Shown here in pieces: positions 33,018 through 42,399 of a stretch of 64,000 nt of DNA (within the stretch, counting starts at the first letter, position 1; each line of letters begins with the position of its first letter). A program made the position numbers and the translations under genes. The stretch covers positions 555,812 to 619,811 of the forward strand of contig BFEA01000460.1 of NCBI GenBank assembly GCA_003427395.1, in the 5' to 3' direction. The stretch is from Chara braunii (taxonomy: Eukaryota > Streptophyta > Charophyceae > Charales > Characeae). Below the pieces are notes generated by a model, which saw only the letters and a program-made list of their open reading frames with translations, was not told the DNA's origin and did not search any database.

Positions 33018-34991
33018 TGGGAGGTGACAGGTCGGATTGGAGGGGGTCAGAGGAGGTCCACGTGAGCGGAGGGCATGGGGGGGCTCCGCGGTCCAAAGCG
33101 ACAGGCGGCACTAGTGAGTCGAGCGCGGATGTCCACAAAGGGGGAAGGGTGGTTCGGGTCCAGGATGCCCGAATGGAAAGGGGGAGAAGGGGGGGTTAGA
33201 AAAACCCTATACCTTTGAAAACCCTAACCTGGGTTTGAGTGGTTAGGATAGGGTACCGGTGACCTAATCAAGAAAATAAAATAGCAAGCATGAGGGGGGG
33301 GAGGCGAGAGGAAAACTAAATAAACTGTGAAATTTCGAGAGAAAAATAATAAATAAGCTAGGCTACCAGCCGGGCCGCCTGGCTCCCGGGTGGCCAGCCC
33401 GTGCAAGGACCAGGGAAGGTCCCAGCCAAAAAAAAAAAAAAAAAAATCCAAAAACTTCGAAAAAAAATTATGTTATGCAGAAACATAACCTGAACAACTT
33501 TTGCCTCAAGGTCACATCGAAATTCTGCACCAAATTTAGAATAAAAAATAAAATTTTAATTTTAATTTTTTATTTTTTTAAGTTTTTTTTGTTTTTGGCC
33601 CGGCCGGGCAATTGACCTCGGGCCACTCTGGTAGCCTAGTAAATAAGTAAATAAATAAATAAATAATAAAAATAGTTAAAGAAATAAGTAAACAAAATGT
33701 GAAGAGATAAATAATATTTATTTTTTTAGAATTTTCGACCGCATTTCCCTACCCCCCATGGGATCAAGAATGTGCCAAGGGAAAGGAGACACCAAGATAA
33801 GCACACTAAGTTTCAAAATGCCGCAAATTAAAAATTTCAAAAAATAAATAAAGAAATAATAAAGAGATAAATAAATCAATAAATAAATAAATAAGTAGAT
33901 GAGGAGGTAAAGCGAAATTTAGTCTCTGATTTTTCAAAAATTTCGGAAATATTTTGTTATCCCCATAGGGTCGAACTGTGTCGTCAAGAAGAAAGGCTAC
34001 GTAAAATGAGAAAATTTCGGCAGCACTTCGTTACCCCCACGGGTTGAAAATGTGTGCCAAAAGCAAAAATGACTTACTCCTAATCAGATTTAAGGGTGCC
34101 GCATAGAAATTTGAATTTTCAGAATAAATAAAAAGAAAATGAAATAAATCAGAAAATGAGAAAAGAAGGTGGGGAATGAGATAATTCGATTTTTTTGGAA
34201 AAAAGAGAAAATATAAATCAAAAGAAAGATAAAAGGAAAAAAAAACCAGAAAATTTTGAAGTTGGGGGAAAAAGGAATGAAAAACTGAAGCAGAAAGTTG
34301 AGAGATAGGTGAGATAGAGAAAAAGAGTGAAGGGGGAGATGGGGGAAGTGATGGGGTTGTCGTTCGGGGACAGGAGGCTGAGAGAATCGGAGAGAAAGGG
34401 ATGGGAAAGGTGGGGAGGGATCAAGAAGCAAAGCGAAAAGAGGAGAAAGAAAAGAAAATAAATGAATGAAGTAGAGTAAAATAGTGGGTGGTGGGCCAGA
34501 AAAGGTGGGGGTATGAGTGGTGAGAGTGATTAGAAGGAAGTGAGCGAGGCAGAAGAGGAAGAAGCAGAGGGGGTGAGTAAGAGAAGAGAGAAAAGGTAGA
34601 GAAAGTGGGTTGGTATGGAGAGGGAAGAGAGAGGAATGATACCTGGCCCTTGGTGCCTGCGTCTCCAGGGGCACAAGGTATACCAAGATCGGGAGGGTCT
34701 TGACCTTCACTGCAGCAAGCCAACCGGAGGAGGGAGGGGGTTGAGATCTTGATCAGCCCCTAGCAGCAGCACTGCAGATCCAGGGTGTGCTGTGTGAGCA
34801 GACCCTCACCACTGTAGAGCAGCCCCTGATCAGAGGGTCTTCACGGTCCACAGCAGACTGCCACGTTGCATTGCAGATGCCCACGGGTACAGCCAGCAGC
34901 AACAACGGTGTCTCCCCACCGTGGGGGGGGGGGATGTAAATAGCCACCGTGCAACTTCTTCAACGCTAGCAAGCGACAATATAACCTCACT
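33018..34991. other. Chromovirus leader region, no gene
   Basis: A long untranslated leader between LTR and gag. It has AT-rich AATAAATA repeats (33,640-33,900) and a TTTCGGCAGCAC motif at about 34,015. A tract of about 550 bases that is almost all purine on + lies at roughly 34,090-34,640. Frames on - across the tract are Phe/Ser/Leu/Pro shadows of polypyrimidine. Confidence 0.6.
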
Positions 34992-35074
34992 CTGTGGTTG
35001 AGGCCAGTGTGTTAAGGTACTGGCTACGCACGCGCATGAGTGGCAGCCGCCCAGGTTCAAACCCTGGCAGCAGC
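34992..35074 (+). other. tRNA-like sequence (class II type), candidate SINE head
   Basis: A T-arm with perfect 5-bp stem (CCAGG, loop TTCAAAC, CCTGG at 35,051-35,067) follows a Leu/Ser-like A-box region (GAGGCCAGTGTGTTAAGG at 35,000-35,017). The acceptor arms do not pair well and no anticodon is convincing. It is a tRNA relic or SINE fragment within the chromovirus leader rather than a working tRNA. Confidence 0.35.
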
Positions 35075-35352
35075 AACATCCCGGATCTTGATGGGGGCCG
35101 GGCGGTAGCGGCAACGGGCAGCGTGGCCACGTGGCGCATGAGTGTGCGTGTGTGGCGGCCTTGGTCTTGGTGCTTGCGCGCACACATCGTGACTGCAGCT
35201 CTCTTTTTCGCCACATGTCGCTCCCCCGCTTTTACACGTTTTCCTGCTGTTTTTCCCTGCAAAAGACCAAAAAACAGTCGAAAAACCCGTTGTCGGGTTT
35301 TGACAGTTTTTCTTGCTATGTGGTGTGGTGGGTGACAGAGGGGAACGTTCCC

Positions 35353-35364
35353 GCTCCGATACCA
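35353..35364 (-). other. Primer binding site, initiator tRNA-Met type
   Basis: - strand TGGTATCGGAGC, one base after the 5' LTR end. The plant consensus is TGGTATCAGAGC, so there is one mismatch. It confirms the element's orientation and LTR boundary. Confidence 0.85.
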
Positions 35365-35365
35365 A

Positions 35366-35684
35366 TGTGGCGGACCCACCGGGTGTGGTGCTCCGTCTGG
35401 GATAGAGATGGAGATAGAGGATAAAGGCGGGGCGAGATGGCACATCCCAGCTCCCATGCTGGACTCCAACGCACATACTCTAAAATGTGCCAATGTAGAA
35501 TGATCTAAAAAACAGGCAACAGCTGGGGTATACCCCATCGGACTAACTGGACTGGACTGGACTGGACTGGACTGGCTGGTACCGGCAGAGGTTCCGGCCT
35601 GAACTGGACTACCCCGAATACAACACAAGTCTGTGAGAACAGGCCAAGGGGATGGTCTCACAGACCAACCAGAGGTCCGCTACG
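35366..35684 (-). repeat. Chromovirus 5' LTR (319 bp)
   Basis: It begins TGTGGCGGACCCACC on + and ends CCGCTACG, where the last base has changed from A. It holds about six ACTGG units at 35,543-35,575, an expansion over the other LTR, and is followed by AAAAC (35,685-35,689). Confidence 0.85.
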
Positions 35685-35689
35685 AAAAC

Positions 35690-37255
35690 CTAAAGGTCCC
35701 TAGGAAGCTTCGTGCATCAGTAATGGATTTGAAAGGAGTTGGTCATTCCAAAATTTTGGTTGTCTTCTTTGTATCTGACCGACAACTTTTCTCATCACAT
35801 AAAAATTTAAAAATCGCCTCATCCCGCATGCTGTGTCTTGATTTGACACTGCGAGTTGTGAGGTTAAACTCTTTCAACTTTCGCAGGATCTTTTCCACAT
35901 TACGAACATGTTCCCAAACAAACTTGTGAATGTCTGGCAACACCTCTGTGTCATCTTTCACACGAGGTTCTCGAATACATATCAATCAGTGTGAAAAATA
36001 TACTTGCGCATGATTCTAACAGTTGTTCTGCATGTGGGAGTCCACATGCATCTCGAACCATCACTGCATTCAACCTTTGCAGGTCTTGCACCCACCTGAG
36101 AATGTCATTTGGTTTGATAAAACAGAACCAAGGAGATGCATATGGACCATAAGAATAATTTGTCATTCTCGTTTGAATTTTATCATCCATATATTCAATT
36201 ACCTTACGGCGATCGTCTGTATTTCGATCTTGCTGACCTCTTAAATTTTATGGCTCATGTGGTACCGTATGTATCCTGATCATTGGGATCATATCAACAT
36301 CTAACCTTCCTTGTTCATTGTTGTCAAGGGCATATGCCAGATGTATGTCCTTTAAAGTATTAACGAGGAAATCCGTTTCTGCCTTAGTAAGAAATTCATT
36401 GTCCCGAATTATCATCTTCTTAATTCTATCATCTGTCAATCGACACGGACGCTCTTCCGCCTTCATCTTCACTTTCTCTCCTCTTTGTAATAATTTTTTT
36501 GTCTTGAGTAATCAAGACAGGCACCGGATGCACTTTCACTAATACTTTCTTGTGTTTGCGCTTCGACCCAATGACAAGTTTCCGTTCTCTAAAAAGTGAC
36601 ATTGCCTCGATGCGAGCGTAACCAGCGTGTTTACCTCATGAGGCGCGTCCAGTCGATAAGTCAAGGTCATGTTACCTGCACCTCCCACGTCAGATATCAT
36701 ATCAGTCAGCTCTTGTACCAACCCAAAGTCAACAGAGGATTCCGTCGAAAGAAAGTTTATTGTCTGCGATATATTTGGCAGCGCAATAAAAAATTATCTT
36801 GGCTCCTTATAACCATCAAAAGACTCTTTCTCTCTCCTTAGCCTTTCAGATTCTGAAAAAGAGTAGTATCCCAGATTAAGTTGGTTCCTTGAGTTTTTTG
36901 GCCCTAAGTTTTCGCATTTCCTTACTTCATAATACCCACACACAGGATCACATAAAGCAACAAACATTAAGTCATCATGCTTGTTACTAATCAGACTCTC
37001 CGTCCGACATAAAAATGATCTACCCAACAAAACTTCATGCTCAACTCTGGGTAGAACATAAAAGTCGCTACCAACTTTGACCTTCCCTACTGTGACCGTC
37101 ACATCACTGGCCGTGTCATAAAAAAAAGTTGATCCGCTTGCGCCTACCCAGAATCCGGTATCAGATCGATTGATTCGGATCCTTGCCTCAGTGTCTTCTC
37201 TTTCTCTCATGATGTTCATTTTCACGCCATCATCAACCAGAGCTGATATCACCAA
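35690..37255 (-). pseudogene. pol: Giant-LTR element pol: protease and partial reverse transcriptase
   Basis: One phase runs from 37,255 to 35,951 with stops at 36,794, 36,539 and 36,248. The protease has ALVDDGVKMNIM (the D-T/S-G active site is D-D-G) and VLLGRSFLCRTE. The RT fingers/palm show ASPWFCFIKPNDILRWVQDL, LQRLNAVMVRDACGLPHAEQ and FTLIDMYS. At about 35,985 the text jumps to KDDTEVLPDIHKFVWEHVRN, the region after the catalytic YxDD. The part between, including YxDD, is deleted and the phase shifts. It then reaches DARSFLGTF and is cut by the nested chromovirus at 35,689, continuing at 25,894. Confidence 0.78.
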
Positions 37256-39261
37256 ACTTTACAGTTATTACCTTTTTTTGGGTCAATCGTTGCTTAAGCT
37301 CGTAGCGGATCTTCAGTGATGCTGCCAATAATTCCTTCAGCGTGACCAAGTCGCGCTGACTTTACATGATGCGAGCAATGATCTGTTCAATGTCAATTTT
37401 TTTTTCAATAGGAATTGTTCTAGATATTTTTCTTACGTCGAGGTTCCTCCTCCTCGACCACCTCTGAAGCTCGTTATCTTGCTTTCCGCTCATCTTCGAC
37501 ACGCAACCTTTCATCCTGTTTTCCTGAATCGCTCTCCTCATCATCAGGGATAAGGACTTCGTCCACAAGTTCCTTCGATCCACTTTCTGCTGTCGTATTT
37601 TTGCTCAAGGTCTTTCGGGTCCGACATACTTGTGGTAATGTTGTTGGAGTCGTTCACTTAAGTATAGGTCGGGATATCATAGTAGCAGTCATGAGTCTAA
37701 GACCAGATGAGGATTCGGGTGCAGATGGAGAAGTATTATCTGGTCTATCACATTCTCCAAATAGGTATATATTATGCAAACCAGACCACTCCTTATCCAT
37801 GTCGAGATACAACTGGACGACCTCGTCTCGACACTTTCTCATCTTCTTTGTTACTTTTTGTGCTCACTTAATGAGTGTCTCTCCTTGCTCTGTTTGCTCT
37901 CCGAAATCCATTTCTGAATCATCAACTTGTAGAGTTTGAAACGCTTCTTCCATTTGGAAGAATTCTTCCTCCTCCGAGGACGCCATCCTGAAGGTAGTTG
38001 ACAGATTGTGCCCCATTTGCCGCAAAACCTCCTCCCTCATACCCCCTTCAATATAAGGATCAATAAGATTTCCCTCGAAATCAAAAACTTCCCCACGAAT
38101 GGTAGTATATACGACTTTGTCGACCTCGTTTTTAGCGAGGATCTGACAAAATTGCGTAATGTGCCCCTTTTGGTCTCAGTACTTACATGTGAGGTTCGTT
38201 GCCCAGTTACCACTTCCCCCAGAATTTCCTCGCCCTCGCTAACGACCTCCTCCTCTCTGTTGTTGGCTTGGGCAGGGCTGAGACTTTTTTGTATGTCCCT
38301 GGCTATTCTCGTCGTTTCCACCATTCCCACTCTTCTTTCCTTGTTTCTTAGAAGTCTCCTGTCCTCCCTGGATCTGATTTAAAGTTTTTATCTCGGCTTT
38401 CGTCAGTTTCTTGGGTGGTTCCTCTTCTTCATTCTCACTTTCACTACTGCTTTCAACAACAACTTCATTTTTCTTTTTTTTTACTCCCCTTTGCCCTCAC
38501 CATCATAATTTTCAACTTCAACTGTTCCTCACGCATGTCTGTCATCACCCAAATGCATTCCATTTCATATCTGGCAAGGTTTTAAAAATTTTGAGATCGT
38601 TGTCTTTTCCTACATCCTCCTTCTCACGATCCTCCTTGCGTTGCTTTAGCAGTCAATAAAGCATTTAATCAAAACTCTCTGTGAAAAGATTAGCTTATAT
38701 CTTTGGCCAAAACTACCGCCCTTGCATGTTTTTTATTAGCTCCCTCCGCTCGACCTCTCAAAAGTTGTCAAGGAAGATAAGGCATTTGTCCTTATCTGGC
38801 AAATCAGGTATCAACCGAGCAACTCGCTCGAATTCGGTTAGGAATTGTTTGGTCAATCCAAACTTTCGTAAGACAACTTTCCGGAGGTCGGCTAAGTCCA
38901 GCAACTGATCTCCCAGCTGGTACTTGTCCAACAACGTTTCCTTGAATTCGTCCCAATCTCGTGATTCATTTATCAAGGCTATCAATTCCTCCTTATACTC
39001 TACTTTGCAATATCGCTTTACTTTCTATAGCATTTCTACATCAGTCCACTCCCAACAGCTTGTCCGTTATTCCAACTTTTCCACCCATCCAATGGTGTAT
39101 TTGTCATCGAACAAAGGGATGTCCACCTTTTGAAGTTGATCTCTTTGTGTGACCAACTCTTGAATTGTCTTAGCCAACTCCCTGATATCATTTCTTCTTT
39201 CGTCTCCATTTCCGCCGGTTAGAGTCATCTTGAGTAACACAGAAACAATAACAACACACAT
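37256..39261 (-). pseudogene. gag: Giant-LTR element gag (copy B)
   Basis: Homologous along its length to 12,567-14,653. It has the leader (DIPLFDDKYTIGW), the gag core (KYQLGDQLLDLADLRKV; LTEFERVARLIPDLPDK), a poly-Lys/Glu linker, the zinc knuckle near 38,165-38,190 and the region after it (EEEEFFQMEEAFQTLQ). In the knuckle the first Cys, His and last Cys remain, but the second Cys is a TGA (38,176-38,178). Copy A keeps that second Cys and has lost the other two, so the two copies decayed independently. Frameshifts and stops disable it. Confidence 0.75.
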
Positions 39262-39413
39262 TTATATCCCAATAAATTCTTCCTTGTTTTTCTAACTTTG
39301 TAAAATTTTACTAGTTTTTCAAATGAAACAAAATGAAAACAAGCCTAGGTTATAATTCCTTAATATTCTCTTACCCGAGTGTCGTTCCACCAGGGACAAC
39401 GGTAGTTTGCCAT

Positions 39414-39433
39414 TATCCCCTGCAATAGCGTCA
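39414..39433 (-). other. Primer binding site, tRNA-Asp type (copy B)
   Basis: - strand TGACGCTATTGCAGGGGATA, a decayed version of the copy A site, two bases from the LTR end at 39,436. Confidence 0.65.
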
Positions 39434-39965
39434 CCTGTCGAGCGCATCGGCCCCCGACTTTTTGCAAAGCGAGGGAGCCCTACTGGTTGTATCATGCAGG
39501 CGTTAAAACAAAACAAAACATAGACATAGGGAAACAGTTTGGGGATGGCGCATAAATAATCCCACGAGCCACCATGACGGCCGCGGTTGTGTCGTCCCTT
39601 CGCCGCTCTTGCCGGGTGCGCCAACTGTTCATCTCTCGATCCGCTACGACAGGATAGGTTCCCGCGGGGTATAAGCTCTCTTCCCTAAGGAGTTGTCACC
39701 ACCCGTAGGGATGTATCCCCACCGAGCTACTGACCCACGTGCGAAACTTTTTGCATGCAGTCGCCGAGGTGAATCAGTCGAGAGTGTTTGTTCGCTCGTT
39801 GTAGTATCAGAACACTCGATAGAAATTCTTATTGAACTCGAACGTCGTTCGTCACTTAGGGTGTTATCTCCTAAGTATGAAACATACGCCAGTCGACTAG
39901 GGTGGTCTCGATGAAGCCTGAAGACCTCAATTTTAACCGTAGTCTCATACACACAATGCTCACAT

Positions 39966-40185
39966 AAATATACATATATATATATATATATCTATATATA
40001 TATCGTCACAAATAGAACTGCCCGGTAAACCGTAGGCAGAGAGAGAGAAAAGGACAAAAAACGAGGGGCTGCGACAAACTGTTTCGTCGGAGTTTCATAT
40101 ATATATATATATATATATATAACTCATCAAGGCAAAGTCACACATGCCCTTAATAAAGCAGTACATATATATATATATATATAAA
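39966..40185. repeat. TA and GA microsatellites in LTR copy B
   Basis: TA runs at about 39,968-40,008, 40,098-40,120 and 40,166-40,183 surround a short GA run and a unique piece (40,010-40,096) absent from copy A. Confidence 0.85.
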
Positions 40186-40385
40186 GTCATCTTTTCAGAC
40201 AAGCATCTATGCAATCACAATTGCGAAAACTCACCAAAATATTTAATACAATTGATTTGATCTCATGAAAAAATCATGCTATCGTAATTTCTCCTTGTCG
40301 TTGATATAGTCTCAAAACACTGAAACTTTCTTGTTAAAAACGTACAGAGTAAATTCCTTCAATCCTTTAAACCGACGTTTATAGT

Positions 40386-41105
40386 ACTCGCGGGGATTTC
40401 CGGGCTAATACGGCTCGAATTCCTGAGGAGTTTCATGATTATTCTTTGTATTTCCACCACGCAAGCAACCTCCAATGTCTTTCTTGAGTCATCGTGAGTA
40501 TTAAGATTACCTCGTCCGGTAGACGTTTCGGCGTCATCCGGATCCGGGATACAGAGACTTGATACTTATTTAGACTTAGTCGGCGTCTTCGAGTCATGGT
40601 GTGGAGACTAGCCTCATGGATGACCTCTCCCCATGGTACTCGAATAGTTAGAGTTATGCGAGGTGGACGGATGACTACTCTGGTATTATTCGACGACTAG
40701 CATGCACGATTGGATTTGTTGGAGGCTTAGGTGCGCGGAGGACTACAAATCAATCAGGGTTAGATATCGTTTTTTAGAAATCTTACTCCGATTCCAGGAA
40801 AACACCTCACATACACTAATCCCGTTGAGAAAACCACATGACGGATGGCTTAACGAGATAATCTCAAAAAAAAAAAAACACTCCATGTAAATAAGACCGT
40901 CGGATGGATAGTATTCGGATTACCCCAATGATTTCACTGTCATGCTTTGGGATTGAGGGGTAAATACATAAGAAAGAAAAAGTAAAGAAATACCTTTCAT
41001 CGGTCTGAAGTTACCTTTAGACATTTCTGCAAGAAACAAGTAGGGAAAACTTTAAGTTACGACTTACAGGACAACCTAAAACGTGACCCCAAAAATCATA
41101 CATAA
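40386..41105 (+). repeat. Inverted segment in LTR copy B
   Basis: Reverse complement of 15,621-16,336. It carries the C-terminal part of cargo ORF 2, here on the + strand (for example WICWRLRCAEDYKS in one phase), cut off from its N-terminal part on the - strand at 41,106-42,399. Confidence 0.8.
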
Positions 41106-42399
41106 AAGAAAAAAAATCCCTCGTCGTTTCAGACTAACTCGATGAAGCCCATCCACCGGGTAGGAGTGTCATTTCGAACCCGTAAAAGTTGCTCCACTCC
41201 TCTGATCAAATCATCCTCGTGTGTGTCGCAAACAAGAAGGTATCTCGCCAAGCTAAAATCTCTTCGTCCACAATCCATCTGCTCACAAGCGACCCACAAT
41301 TAAGAGTTGATCAACAAAAACAATCGGCGCTCCTCGCGTTCGAGCTCTTCCATAGAGAAAATAATATGTCTGAAGCGCCGAAATCAATCATCTGTTGTCC
41401 GACGATAATGGTGAATACAATCGAAGGGTCTATGCAGCTCGTTGAGATGCAGCAAAATAATTAAGAAAAACCATTTTATTTCGGGAATATTCTCAAGGTA
41501 TCGCCTCGATCCTTCGTGCCGAATCATCACATATGTATCGTCGACTCGTCGAGGGGCAAACCCATAGCGAATAATGTTTCATCCATAGGCAGTGCTAATT
41601 AGATAACACCTGGATGATCGTTTGAAGTTCCCTCACCAAAATCCTGGTCTATCTCTTTCGGGAAACACGACAGACGGATCGTATATTAGTCGTCCTGACT
41701 GTATTAAACCAATTTTGTTGCCTTCAGAGCTTGATATTCATTCGGTTGCCTTCTCGTGTGTGTAAAAAAAAAAATTACTATCACCGTACCACACGTCATC
41801 TGTAAAATTCGAATAAACTTTCGTTAGAAAGGATTGTAACTCAACCAAAGTATTTGGAATCGTTTTTATTCCTTTATACGATTGATTTATTTTATGTATC
41901 AAGGAGTCATCGCAGGTAACCTGACCAGTTTCAATAGGTGGCTATGTCAAACCTTTCTGTTTCTGAATTTTCGAAGCGGTTAACTCGAATTCGCTTCATG
42001 AACTCGATCTCGTCGAATGGACCTACGAGGGTATTGTAATATAGAATAAGTCGTAGATACATCCATCTTATCTCATGATTGAAATTGACATGCAACTCAT
42101 TATCCTCGTATCCAAATATTATGCACAGGTTGTCCTAGCCTGGCCGTCGAATTCTTGCAAAGCTTGGTTCGAGAATCTGTTGATAAGTCGAGGTGATAAA
42201 TTAGAAAGTTCGTGGTGGATTCCTTGTCATGTCGTGATCCATCCGCAACTCCCATCCTGGAGGAAACACAATGATCGGGTCGTAGACCATTCGACCGACT
42301 TGTTTTAAAATCACCTCTCGCCTCCCTGCCTGAACTATGTACCTTGCGGTACCCTCCTTGCTTGGAAAAAAACATCATGACAACGGTTACCGTGGGCAT
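41106..42399 (-). pseudogene. Cargo ORF 2 relic in LTR copy B, N-terminal part
   Basis: From an ATG at 42,399 (MPTVTVVMMFF) protein-like text continues leftward in changing phases: QVGRMVYDPIIVFPPG, ELHVNFNHEIRWMYLRLIL, GPFDEIEFMKRIRVNRFE, EELEREERRLFLLINS and ARYLLVCDTHEDDLIRGVE. It stops at the inversion breakpoint. It is cleaner than copy A in places. I recognise no family. Confidence 0.45.

Larger units (their letters stand above)
25900..35684 (-). mobile_element. Nested chromovirus (Ty3/gypsy) retrotransposon, defective
   Basis: A 9.8-kb element on the - strand: 5' LTR 35,366-35,684, primer site 35,353-35,364, a long leader, gag 33.0-30.95 kb, protease about 30.55-30.28 kb, RT 29.8-29.2 kb, RNase H to 27.95 kb, GPY/F module and chromodomain to 27.4 kb, and 3' LTR 25,900-26,208. 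It sits inside the pol gene of another retrotransposon with an AAAAC duplication. It cannot move by itself: stops, frameshifts, a YLDG active site and a missing integrase core disable it. The two LTRs differ at about 33 of 309 positions plus a 10-base indel by hand count, so the insertion is old. Confidence 0.85.

Noticed and set aside
34090-34710. 206-codon - frame rich in Phe, Pro, Ser and Leu
   Set aside because: Reverse reading of the polypurine tract, which lacks stop codons by composition.
34987-35661. 224-codon - frame through the chromovirus 5' LTR and leader
   Set aside because: It crosses the LTR and primer site, which are non-coding in this element class; no motif is present.
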